This document shows positions 32,101 to 44,514 of a stretch of 64,000 bases of DNA, in pieces. The number at the start of each line of letters is the position of its first letter. The first letter of the stretch is position 1. The translations under genes were made by a program, and so were the position numbers. The notes below the pieces were generated by a model that ran no database searches, was not told the DNA's origin, and saw nothing but the letters and a program-made list of their open reading frames with translations. The stretch is from Marsupella aquatica (Eukaryota > Marchantiophyta), in assembly GCA_973895155.1 (NCBI GenBank), contig OZ316891.1, forward strand, positions 22,134,001 through 22,198,000, given 5' to 3'.

Positions 32101-35100
32101 ACCTTGTGATATATGAATTACAACCTGCAGGAGAATACACAATACTGGTGCATTTAAGTTTACAACTACAGTGCAAGTTTTTCAGCGGGGGCTGATGGAT
32201 GACAGGAAGAATTCAGCAGTACTGCGAGGCATTGGACTTATTCGCGATCATGAAAGTGGGTCCTATTCCCATTTGATATCCAATTTGTTTGTATATAGAA
32301 ACATATATCAAACTAACAAGGGTTTTGGATATGAAATCCATCCTATATTAGGTGTATACATTGTGATGAGAAGATTGGGTACATAATCATATTGACATCA
32401 AAGATAATTGAGATGCTAGTATTAGTGCACTAGGAGGCATCAGCTAATTGCACAACTACGGATTGCTTGAGGATCTCCAATGAGTAGTCTCTAATCCTCT
32501 AGTTCAATTCTCTAGTGCAAGTTGAACTTCTTAAAACTGCTGGTCAGTTGAAGTTGTAGTTTCAAGAAAGAATTATCATAGTCCCATTGATACAAGGTGG
32601 CAATCCTGGAATTGGATGAGGAAGCCATTCAGAGCATTGGTAGAAATTCTGATTAGATCATTTTTCTTTTCCATTTTCTGAGTGCAAAGAGGAAGGGAAT
32701 GTGTTGATGATGACACATTCAGACATCAGACCTTGCATAGGAGGGTCCTGCTAAGCAGCCTATTCATGAAATCATGTAAAAGTAGATTGGGTAATCAGGA
32801 TAGAGGCATTTGCAATGGAATCATGATGGAAGGGACTTAACAAAATTGTCATTTGTCTGCAATTGTGTGAAAAACTTTGGGCTAGCTATTGCTGTAAAAC
32901 TAGCATCAGAATGCAGTAGATGGTTTTTGCCTGTGGATTAATGAATGCGGGTCAAGTGTGTTGAACAGATGGTAAAATTTCAGGGGAAGTGTTTATTAAA
33001 TACAACGTTTGGGCAGGCAAGAGGAATGATGTAGGTTACAAAGAATCCTTAGGCAGCCTTGAATACAACAGTAGACAATCAGTGAAAGTGAGGACACATA
33101 GAAATTGAAACATTTTCAGGGATGACTGCCTATGTGAGTCAACAGGTGTGTGTGAATAGGCAAGGTGTAAATTAGGTTAATATGAGGGATTCCTGGAAAA
33201 ACGGACACGGGCCATAGACACTCAGAAAGAGGGGCAAGGCTAGCCAGCATGACTGGAATCATGATTTATAGAAGAGGTAACAATAAAGAAACATTGAAGT
33301 CTATATGCAAGAAGGATATGCAAGCATTGTGAAAGATTAGTAGACAGTGCAAGGTCTTGGCAAGTGTGGCAGTGGTTGGTTCAATTAGTTTGTTTGTGAA
33401 ATTAAGAGGAAACAAAAACACGGCTCACCAAATGTGCCCTGAAAAAAATTCTTTTAGGAGCAATAGTGCTTAACTTAGGGATGCATCTTGCAGTGTTCAG
33501 ACTGATCAAGTTCCATACATGTCGCTCTCTCATTAACTGCTGCAATCAGGTATATAGCTAGTGAGAAAATTAAAGCCCAGAGAAGGCATGGCCTAGAGAA
33601 GGTTTGTTGTTGAATGTCCTTCTTGCATATATAATACTTGCCTCTGCATCTCTTTGCTGGTCATATATCTATTCTGTCAGACATGTTGCTTGATTTCTCT
33701 TAAAGTCCACCAGCCCAAATTAGGCAAATTCAAGTTATCATCTGAGAGATTTTTAACGCAGGTGCAAATCACTATTATATTGTCTAGCTAACTCCTCCTA
33801 AGTGAAAGAAGGCTGCATGTGAGCACGAGTGAGACTTGCTTCAATTTTGGAAACTGCCACTATCTCCTTTCAGCAATCATTCTGGATCAGGAGAAAGATT
33901 GAAAAGATTGTTTGCCACTCTGATTTAATTGCTACGATTCAATGTGGAGGTTTAAAGATTGTATGCGTATCACTTGTAGTAAGTCGATTCTTCAGTTTCT
34001 TCAGGACAAGTAGTCTACCCTATTTTTTTACAAAGTTGTTGTCTACTTCCTACAGTTAACTTCTCGATCTTCCTATGCACCTATGTATTGAATGCCTTTT
34101 TAAATGGCCTAAGTAAGAAATTGGTGCAACCATTTCTGTGCATTGAATCCTATATTATTTTGAGAAACTGGTTGCATCATGAGTTTTCTGGTGTCCTACT
34201 GTTGCCTAATATGATCCCATCAGGTGTCTGCATGCAATTGTTGTGCCTGGAAGGCAGCCTTACTTTCTTATGTCAAAACACCTTACATATGTCTTGTTGC
34301 AAAATTTTGTACTTACTACAGCGCGCATCTTGTGACTCCTATGCTCAATGTCGTGCACATATTTTGGGGCACACATATAGGGTGCTGCACATATTGTTGC
34401 TGTCTTGAGAGCAGAGGATTCCACAATCATTCCTCAGAAAATTTCAGACTTTTACCCCTGGCATAGGCGGTTCTTATGCATCCATGCTTTGCTCCTTTTG
34501 CATATAGTAATGCTCAAGTTTTTAAGGGGTTATTATTGCCAATAATACCCTGGTAACAAGGAGTTAAAACACTGTAGTCCTTGAAAGTTGTTCTCCTTTT
34601 TCACACTTGAAGGCAATCCCAAACTTCATGCAATTTTAGAGTTTACATTCTTTACCCAAAGACAAGTAGAAGAAAAATTTCAAACCTTGCACTTCATACC
34701 ACGGCCCATTCTCTTTCGTAAAATATAGAAATATACAAAAGTGAAAATCTTGTACTCAGGGATTTAAGAATATGGTAGTTATTTTTTCCTTACAGGGCAC
34801 TAATGGGTCATAATACCACAAACAAACAAACAAAGGCTTTAGCTTGAGTTTTGAGGGACCATTATTGCCCATAATGTTCTGGTAACATGACACTAATGTA
34901 CTTAAGAACTTAAGACCTTTTTTGTTTCTAGTATCTTTGGTAAAGTGGATGAGAATTTTCATAATGAGCCAATCCAAATCTTGACTGTGCATTTGTCTCC
35001 ATAATGTACTGAAAATTATACTGGGACAAATCACAAATCACAAAGGGCATTAAGCATTGGTAATCACTTGTTTCATTCGTAACTATTTATTTAAATTATC

Positions 35101-35106
35101 TGGCAG
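29110..35106. other. Long noncoding stretch; likely contains the phosphorylase 5' exon(s)
   Basis: No coding block with recognisable similarity is visible across 6 kb. The first visible phosphorylase exon starts in phase 1, so at least one upstream exon with a start codon and transit peptide must lie in or beyond this stretch. I could not place it. From 34.5 to 34.9 kb there are words related to the 25.2-kb repeat family. Confidence 0.5.
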
Positions 35107-38100
35107 GCACTACAGCTGTTGCCAATCCAGCCTCCCAAGATGTCAGGTCGATTGCTTCAAATATCAAGTATCATGCAGAGTATACTCCCACATTTGCCCC
35201 TATGAAGTTTGAACTGCCAAAAGTTTACGCATCGACAGCGGCAAGCGTTCGTGACAACTTGATCCTAAGATGGAACGAGACTTACAAGCACTTGCACAAG
35301 ACAAATCCCAAACATATCCACTACCTTTCTATGGAATTTCTGCAGGTGCAAATTTGGATCAAGCAGCACATTCTTGCCCAACCAACCTCAATGATTAGTG
35401 GGGTTTCTATATCTAATTTCAAACTAAGTTTTATTTTCTTGTGGCCGGCTAGGCCACTTCTCATTTTGTGATTGCCTGCCATATCCTAAATTAATTTGAC
35501 ATTTGTGCCACGTTCTCATGTTCTTGATATTAATCCGACCACCTTTATTCAATTCACCTTTATTCTCTGCAGGGACGAGCTCTATTAAATGCCATTGGCA
35601 ATTTGGAGTTAAGGGATGCATATGCGCAAGCCCTTCGAACCTTTGGATACGAGCTTGAAGATGTAATAGAACAGGTAGGTTCCCCCTTCAAATCAACAGC
35701 CCTTTGTCCAACCTTCCCAATTGCTACTTTGACTGATTTCAGCAAATTTAGCTGACTGAGTGTAATTTAATTTTCCAATATGGCAAGGCCGCCAAGAGAA
35801 AAAAAACCAAGAGTCAAAATGATATATGTTCAAATTTGGCAAGGCCTAGTAAGCTTCACTAAATAATATGGGTGACTGTGAACTGATGGGGCTAACACCT
35901 CTCAAGAACATAATGATAACAACCTCCAAATAGCATTTGTCTGATCAAACAAATACTTTGCAGTGACATGTGCAGCTACTATGTCAACCTTAATTTGCAT
36001 TTCTTGTAAATTTTATGGCAAAGCCTCCCTTCTATTAGGAAGTATAGCAAGCTGGCTGACTGGAGAGTTGGCTTGATAATATTTGTGGAACTTGAGAGTG
36101 AGGAGCTGAGTTTCACTGGATTTTATTTTTAAAAAAAATTCTGGAAATCGCATCGAATTATCATAGAGTGTAGTAAAGTTGCAAAAATTAAACCAAATAA
36201 GTATACTTTCATCTTCAAGAGTGGCCGAACTTCCCAAAAATAATCCTCCCCATTGATCTGTTGTAGATCTCTAGTTGTGGGTACTTGTGTGGCTCCCGCC
36301 AAGGCTTGCCCCCTACAGGACATCTATGCCCCACTTGCAAACTTAGTTACTACACTAGATGAGAACCATTAGATCACAACACTTTTGCAATAGATGTGGA
36401 TCACTAGCTTATCACACTATTGGCCTGGTAGCTCTTTCCCCTTTTTTAGCTTTATTTTTTCTAGATTTTTGGTATTTACGTTCCCCTCTTCTTTAGTATT
36501 TGGTGTTTGTCCGCATTGGGCCCTTTTTGCTTTCCCTTCCTTGTGCTTTGTTTAAACTTGTTTTTTTGTAAAATGCGACCACTTTTCTTTTCTTTTCCGA
36601 AGGAATTTTATAGTATAACTTTTGCAGATCTTTCATGATTTTTCAATAACAACTGAGAGGTTTCATTTCAACTAAGTATTGTATATCTTCTTGGTTGTAG
36701 GAGCCAGATGCAGCGCTGGGAAATGGAGGGTTGGGAAGACTAGCTTCTTGCTTCCTAGATTCATTGGCCACACTGAACTACCCTGCTTGGGGTTATGGTC
36801 TCCGCTACAAGTATGGCCTCTTCCATCAAAACATCACAAAAGATGGTCAGCAAGAAATTGCCGAGAAATGGCTGGAGGTAAACTCAGAATAATTTCACAA
36901 CTCCAGTTTCAAAATTGCCTGTTTGGTACTTTTTTCCTACATAATTTACAATCAAGCGCAAATCAGGCCACATCCAGTAAACTGAGTATCAAGCATCAGT
37001 GAAGAGCTCCATGAATTACTGGGGAAGTTTATGGCGGATTGGTTTTATGTTGGTGGTGGAGAAAATCAGGACCGCTAGCTATCCTCTATTATCTTTAAAT
37101 TTGAAGCTTGGGTGACTCTGTAGAATGGAACACTTTCAGGACCCAGTTGTATATAGGTGAAGCATGCAACTTATAACAAGTTCTTCTCATGTTTTGGCAG
37201 ATGGGGTATCCTTGGGAGATTGTAAGGCATGATATTTTCTATCCAGTAAAGTTTGGTGGCAAAACTATTGACTTAGACAATGGAAGGAAGCAGTGGATTG
37301 GTGATGAAATTGTAAATGCTTATGCATATGATGTCCCTATCCCAGGGTACAAAACAAAGAATACTATCAGCTTGCGACTTTGGTCCACCAAAGCAGTAGC
37401 AGAAGACTTTGATTTACAGTCATTCAATTCTGGAGATCATGCAAAAGCTGCTATCGCTCATGCTAATGCAGAAAAGGTGTTCTTTACTCCTCCTTTGTAA
37501 CTCCTTATCCCAAATCTAGATGCGATGCATAGAGGAGAACCAACTTGGCTTCTCTACTTGATTGATGAAGATTGAGCAAAAGAGTAATGAGAACTGTGGA
37601 GGTGTTAATTAATTGCCTGTTATATTGGACATTTACACAATGTAGAGAGACCAAAGGATTGACCTTGTCCTTGTGCTAACCTGTGTGTGGCTTGGGGGAC
37701 CCTATGCTGGCACAGATCTGCTATGTATTGTATCCAGGTGATGGAAGTGATGAAGGGAAGATTCTACGACTTAAACAACAGTATACATTGTGCTCAGCAT
37801 CCCTTCAAGACATTGTTGCCCGGTTCAAAGATCGGTCTGGAAGCAGACTTAACTGGGATTCTTTTCCATCCAAAGTAGCTATTCAAATGAATGACACACA
37901 TCCTACTCTCTCTGTGCCGGAACTTTTGCGGATTCTGACTGATATAGAGGGTCTGCCTTGGGATCAGGCCTGGCACATAACTCAAGCGTAAGTTTTTTTT
38001 AATTCTTTTGACATCTTTCTCGTTACTGTTTTTTTATGTTTCTCTTGTGTACCACTCTCATAAGTTACAGTACCGTCACCATGATAATGTATTTTGATTC

Positions 38101-41100
38101 CCAAGTTCAAGTCTAGGAGTTGCAGTCTTACTACAAGTTACTAAGAGACACTTGCTTTGCTCTTTCAATCAAACATCTGACAACATTTTAATGTTCTCTG
38201 CTCCAGTTGAATGGCATGTTGACAATGTTGTGCCATGTCTTGCCTCTAGCTTATCTGGCTGCGCTGGTGTATTTCATTACCTACAGTCTATAACTGCTTA
38301 GGCAACATTCTTTTGTTTGGAAATCTCAGGCACCAATAACTGTCATTCACGACCAATATCATAGGGACGATCAGGTTGCAGGTCCAGCGCAAAACATTAC
38401 TTTTTTGTTGTTCCAGATAATTGTGCAAGTCCAAAAATGCTCACTCAAGAGTCCATTTTTTAAACTCAAAACAAGGTTGACATTGATAATGTTAGTGTTT
38501 ACTTCAAGATGCTTACAATTTTCTTAAAAAATGCATTGGAAACATTTTCTCTAGTTATCACAAAAGCTATGGCAACTGTGGGAGCTAAAGTTCTAATATC
38601 ATTTCTCTCTTGCGCAACCCTGTCACTTTGGTACCCTTGACTGTTGTCTTTCTTATCTTTTCCAGTCTTGTAATATCTGGCAGATTGTAACGCATCACAA
38701 AGTCCGGGGTCTTAGAAAAAATCTATATTGTTGTGACTCCCTTTTCCCTGTGCATTACGTCCTTCAATGGTATCACCTCAAGGAATTTTATTATTTTTCT
38801 GTTGTCCTTGGTACACATTGAATGAACAGTCCAAATTAGCATCCCTCAGGTCTGTCATGATTAACAGTGGTCTTCACTCTTCAGGACTGTGGCCTACACA
38901 AATCATACGGTGCTTCCCGAGGCTTTGGAAAAGTGGCCACTGAGCATCTTTGACAAACTTCTTCCTCGACATACTGAGATTATTGAGAACATCGATGAAC
39001 AGGTACCTTGCTGAAAATACTGAGAAAATTGATAATGCAATGAAACAATTGCCCCACAGAAATTCAGGGAATTCTTTGTTTGTTGAGGTTGATAATTATA
39101 CTCGACGCGAATTGACTCTTCTAAGTTTTCTTGTTGTTGATAAACATAGTAGAATTCATGGGTCCCTAAGCAATCAAACACGGATGAATTCTTAAGTATT
39201 GGGTTACTTTGGTTCTACTCAGGGGTTCTACTGTATAAGACTTCAATGAACAAGAAAAAACAATGAATTTTATTGTGGGATCTCCATGTTTTGATTAATG
39301 AAAGGTTTTTGGTGTTTTAGTATCCAGACCAAATCAACTCTCCAATTTGACATCTCTATATGGGCTATTGTGAGCAATCTTTGATCTCACACAAAAATCT
39401 TTCTCTGCAGTTTATGAGACTTCTGGTGAAAAGCAATATCTTTGATAAGTCAAAGGTGGTGGGAAAGTTGAAAAACATGAGAATATTGGAGAATGTTGGG
39501 ATACCTGATAATGTGAAATCCATAATTTCATCAGGATCATCAGACTTGGAGGAGGAAGAAATAAATCACCTGCGTGGTGGACTTGAGTTTGATACAGATC
39601 TAGATGACACCAAAGTTTCTATCATAGGAACACCTAAGACTGCTCCAACAGTGCGAATGGCAAATTTGTGCGTTATTTCTGGGCACACTGTGAATGGGGT
39701 GGCTGCTATCCACAGTGAGATTGTGAAAGCAGACGTGTTCAATGATTTCTACAAGGTGGGAACTTTGCTTGCCTTGGCTCCTCTCTTGCTCTAGGAGGAC
39801 GTACATGATCCTAGCACTAAGTAACTAATTAGGGAAGAATGGGTCTTTAACTATCTATTGTGCAACCGTGCCATTTGTCTCTAATATCTTAGTTTCAAAG
39901 ATCACATTGGTGGAGGTGAGAAAATTCCTTTAATTTGACAATGTTTGAGACATACTTAGCAGGCGACATATACAGTGTAAGTCTATATCCCTCCATACCA
40001 TGATCAATCTTATTATGTTCTTTAAATCAATGAGTGTACACAGTATATTGTCATATTTTGATGTGTGATTACCAGCAGGGCCACAACTGCCTCCCCTACT
40101 CTCCACAAAATTTCTCTTCGCATCTACTGTTTGACTTCAGTTGCATGTTCGTTCCTCTACCAGTGTCTCTACGCTGTGCTCCTTTACTCCAATCTGAACT
40201 CACAGACTACAGAACTTACTCATTCTCTTGCTCCTTCTAGTCTCGTTATGTTCTTTAGCTAGCCAGCTCCAACGTTGTATTAGTTTTCTTCATTGCGTTT
40301 GTGGCTCCACATACTTCAAAGAAAATATCCAAGTTCTCAAAAGTGATACCTCCAGATTTAATGGGATTTTATTAGTAATTTAATTTCAAGTCTGCAAGAT
40401 GACGGTGCTTATAATAGTGATTGGAGTTGGTCCATGTCCTTCTGAGTGAAACTGCCGGTAGGCTGTCCTCTTCAAAGACCACAATAATCAGCAATTGCAT
40501 GTGCCTTGGAATTTAACTTATACTGAGGCACGGAACTTCCTGATGAATTGTTCAAGAAATTTAATTTTCCTTCATACATACATTTCTCTTCACCAACATA
40601 CTCTTGTCTGTCCATGAATTTATAAGCTATAAACTAGTGTTCTCGTTAGGTTTTAGTAAAATTGTAGGAATCAAAGGTATTCTTCTAGTACACAGTATTC
40701 GATCTCTTTGTGCTTTGTTTTGTCTATTTGTTTTCTTGCTGTTTGACTTTTGATTCTTCATCTCAACTGCATAGTAGTGTCTTTACTTGGGATCACAATG
40801 TCTGACATGTGAACCGTTCTGCTTCCAGCTATGGCCAGACAAATTCCAAAATAAGACAAATGGTGTGACACCTAGAAGATGGCTAAGCTTCTGCAATCCA
40901 GATCTAAGTCATGTTATCACCAAATGGCTAGGTTCTGAGCAGTGGGTTCTGGACACTGAACAGTTGAAGGGGCTTAGAAAGGTATGTGGACTGACTCTGT
41001 TTCTTGCTAAGCTGTTTGGCATTCAACCAAATCTCTTGGACAATGAATCCAAGTGAGAAAGGAGTTCAATTTGAATGTCTGCTTGAATGTCCCCTACAAG

Positions 41101-43327
41101 ATCTCAAGACTTGGAGGAGTGCAAAGCATGATTTACATGTTTTGGAGTTTAGGTAGAGGCTGAAATGCCTTTCTCTGATGTATTTATTTCTGAGTATTGA
41201 GTAGTATATTTTCAATTGAATCTGTTTGTGTTAAATGTCTGGTGCTATGCAGTTTGCTGATAATAAGGATCTTCATAGAGACTGGTTTCAGGCAAAGAGG
41301 GCCTGCAAGATCCGGCTTGCAAGTTACGTCAAAGAGAAAACTGGATATAGAATCAGCCCTGATGCCATGTACGACATTCAGGTATTCAACTATTTTCATT
41401 CTTCTCTAAGCAGTGAAGAAGTTTTGCATAATTATGTTCAGTCCAAAAATCTGGTTTGTTGACTCTTGCCTGGGCTAAACGCCTTGACTGACATGTTCTG
41501 GACTTTGAAAGTAACGAACTGGTAATCAGGCTTCAATACTATTATTTCAATTTCTTGGCAAAAGGATCATCACTAATTAAAGTGACTTGCAATGTATGCA
41601 GGTGAAACGAATCCATGAGTACAAGCGTCAGCTCCTGAACATTTTGGGAGTTATTCATCGATATAGGACGATGAAAGAAATGAGTCCAGCGGAGAGGAAA
41701 GCAAAGTATGTGCCACGGGTGGTTATGTTTGGAGGGAAAGCATTTGCCACATACTTGCAAGCAAAGCGCATTGTGAAACTGATTACAGATGTGGCTTCAA
41801 CAATTAATCATGATCAGGAGATTGGGGATTTGCTAAAGGTCGGAGGTCCCTCCTCCCTTTTATTGTCAAACCTTTGCTTGGTCATATGTATGGTAATGAA
41901 ACTGCTCTGGTGGTTTGTTTTGTTATTGCAACGACACGCCCTTCAGCAATTTTTATTGGTTGGCCTCTCAGTTCTTGTCATAGTTGTAAATTGAACTGAG
42001 AGTTCGATCTCCCTTTGGTATTCAGGTGGTTTTTGTGCCTGATTACAGTGTGTGCGTAGCTGAAGTACTAATTCCTGCCAGTGAACTCTCCCAGCATATC
42101 AGGTATATATGCCATAAGTAGACCTTTAGCCCACGGATTTCCGGTTGTATTGGAAGTGTCTAGAAGTAAGAGTTAGGTCCAATCTCCTGAGAATTGGGTA
42201 AATCATCATTTAATTTGCCCTTGTCATCTGTTGCAGTACTGCTGGTATGGAAGCCAGTGGAACAAGCAACATGAAGTTTTCATTCAATGGCTGTGTTATT
42301 ATCGGGACCTTAGATGGTGCGAATGTGGAAATTCGAGAAGAAGTTGGTGAGGACAATTTCTTTTTGTTTGGTGCCAAGGCTGACCAAATTGCTGCCTTAA
42401 GGAAAGAAAGGGCAGATGGCAAGGTTAGTGCTCAGAATGAAAGTTCCTTGTGTTGCTGGTATTGACAGAATCCAACGTGAACATATTATACTCTTTGAAA
42501 GTATGCATGCACAATTTTTTTTCCTTTGGCGAATGTGATCCAATCAATTCATTTTGCCTTGTTTTCTCCCCTTTATTGGGTCAATTGGGATCGTGTCTCC
42601 GGGTTGGACGCTTTTTGAGTTTTGGCAGTGTCGTATGTGTATAATTCCATCTGTCAAATAACCATCTCTGTGATTCTGATATGTTTAATATAATTTTGGC
42701 TGGTTTAGTTTGTGCCCGATCCACAATTTGAGGCTGCCAAGAAATTTATCAGGACCGGGGTATTTGGAAAGTATGACTTCGGAGCTCTAATTGATTCTCT
42801 CGAAGGGAATGGAGGCTTTGGACGCGGGGACTACTTTTTGGTGGGAAAGGACTTTCCCTCATATATTAAGGCTCAAGAACAGGTGGACGAAGCATACAGG
42901 AATCAGGATGTTAGTGTTTCCCCCAGCTGATCAAGCTTGCCTGCCTTCTATGATATTTAATGTCATGTATCAGTAGTTTTTTCGTGATGTCCGATCAAAA
43001 TTCTGATGTTGTGACACACTATGTTATGCTTATTCCACACTTTTAATAAGCTGGGACAAGGCGCTATTATGTCCTCCCGCATTTGGAGTGACAGTGGAGG
43101 TTTAAGCATTCATAGGTTCAATATGCTTTTGAGTGTCCAGGTTGATTGACGAGTTTTTACATGGGATGGAGATGTTGCTCCTTACTGGATTGGGTGTTTA
43201 TGGATGGCAGAAATGGACGAAGATGTCGATTCTCAACACAGCTGGATCTCCCAAGTTTAGCAGCGATCGAACCATCCATGAATATGCAAGAGACATTTGG
43301 GGCATTGATCCGTCTCCAGTGCCTTGA
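35107..43327 (+). CDS. PHS1: Alpha-1,4-glucan phosphorylase, plastidial (L) type; 14 exons visible, 5' end not found
   Basis: The enzyme reversibly phosphorolyses alpha-1,4-glucan ends to glucose-1-phosphate with pyridoxal phosphate. Exons: 35107-35345, 35573-35674, 36701-36877, 37201-37476, 37716-37987, 38885-39002, 39411-39755, 40829-40981, 41253-41381, 41602-41838, 42026-42102, 42237-42423, 42709-42909, 43211-43327 (stop). All junctions are GT-AG and keep frame, giving 875 residues. Motifs: [71 protein letters not shown], and the PLP lysine in GTSNMKF (codon 42274-42276). The exon at 39411 carries an acidic insertion of roughly 50 residues ([14 protein letters not shown]...) between MRILENV and VRMANL, the position of the L78 insertion of plastidial isoforms. 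This favours a plastid enzyme. The transit-peptide exon(s) upstream of 35107 are unidentified. Confidence 0.95.
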
Positions 43328-43567
43328 GTCCTCGGCAAATATTGGGATATTTATGAATTACTTTCAGGACGTCACTAGATCATTGCAAATGGGCTCCTGA
43401 CTTCTTGTTGGAAGAGCATTGAGACAGGGGTTCCATTGTATTGTGTTGTGTTTAGATCTAGTAGATAAGTAACCAAATTTTCAGTTTGCTTGCCTTCTCA
43501 GGTGAGCACAAAAAAGTCTCAGTGGGAAAATAGATTCCTTGTAATCAAAATCCTTGTAATCAAAATA

Positions 43568-43692
43568 TTCAGAGTAAAGAAGCTTCACTCTAGACTATGA
43601 AAATGGGTCTAGAAGGTTCACTATGTACTCTGAGAAATTAGATTCCCTGTTATAACAAGAGTCGCGGTCTAGAGTGAAGATTCACTCTAGAC
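43568..43692. repeat. Palindromic cluster just 3' of the phosphorylase gene
   Basis: GTCTAGAGTGAA and TTCACTCTAGAC form a 12-bp perfect stem with a 2-base loop at 43667-43692. TTCACTCTAGAC also occurs at 43584-43595, and a degenerate inverted match (GGTCTAGAAGGTTCAC) lies near 43610. This could be a relic of a small inverted-repeat element or a structured 3' region. Confidence 0.6.
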
Positions 43693-43824
43693 AGTACACC
43701 ATTTGATTGTTGTCAAGTGATCCTTTTGGTTTATTTCTCTGACACCTTGCCAGGAATGGAGTGACGAGCTCATTTGATAGCTGGTGTAAAACCTCTCATG
43801 TTTCCAAGATATGTAAAGATTTAA

Positions 43825-44052
43825 ATGGCAGGACTACTGCTAATAATGGAGTTCACCGTAAAAATGGCTATTGAGCCCCCGGACGGCAGCAACGTCTCCA
43901 TAGCCTGTGAGGATATGGTGTTTCCTCGAAAGTTGAAGCAACTTGAAATAATTCAAGAACCAAATGACAAGGAACAAATGAAGGAATCAACAGATAGCCC
44001 ATTGAGACTCACGTTGACGGAAACATCGGTGTTTACTTCTCGGTGTGAGTGA
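43825..44052 (+). CDS. Small hypothetical ORF, 75 aa
   Basis: The frame begins at an ATG and has no recognised domain; the C-terminal half is charged (KQLEIIQEPNDKEQMKE). It lies between the phosphorylase 3' end and the convergent MRE11 3' end. It could equally be untranslated sequence. Confidence 0.2.
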   Translation: MAGLLLIMEFTVKMAIEPPDGSNVSIACEDMVFPRKLKQLEIIQEPNDKEQMKESTDSPLRLTLTETSVFTSRCE

Positions 44053-44514
44053 AACCGTCTAGAGAAAATCTAGGGAAGAACGTCCTTAAAATCCACAAGA
44101 ATGATTCTCTAAAGAGCGAATATCACTTGGAGCCAGGGTTCGGCTCCTCCAGTGACAAGTCAAGAGCAAGAAGAATCCTTGTGTGATCTGACAAAACGTT
44201 AGCCTTGCAAAAGATCTGTTCAGAAATTCCGTGCACACAATCTGGATCCGCAAACGATACAACCGCATCAAGTTGCTCGACTCTTTCCTGTGCGGAATAT
44301 CGTAAGTCATTCGAGATTTCTGTTGGCCAGCTTTTTCTACGATACGCAACTTCTCCATTGATATGTGGAAGAGACTTATTTGAGAAATCACACGGCTATT
44401 AACATTCAACCATGGGTACTGCAGCACGTTATAGCTTAAAGAGTGCCCAAGCAATTTCCTTCAAGGAAAATCATACAGTGGCCATTCCTTTGTCACATTG
44501 AAATGTCTTCACTC

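Noticed and set aside
42560-42640. Similarity between a phosphorylase intron and the last 100 bases of the window
   Set aside because: Only short T/G-rich words match (TTTATTGGG, GTGTCTCC, TTTTGGCAGTGT); not enough to claim a shared element.
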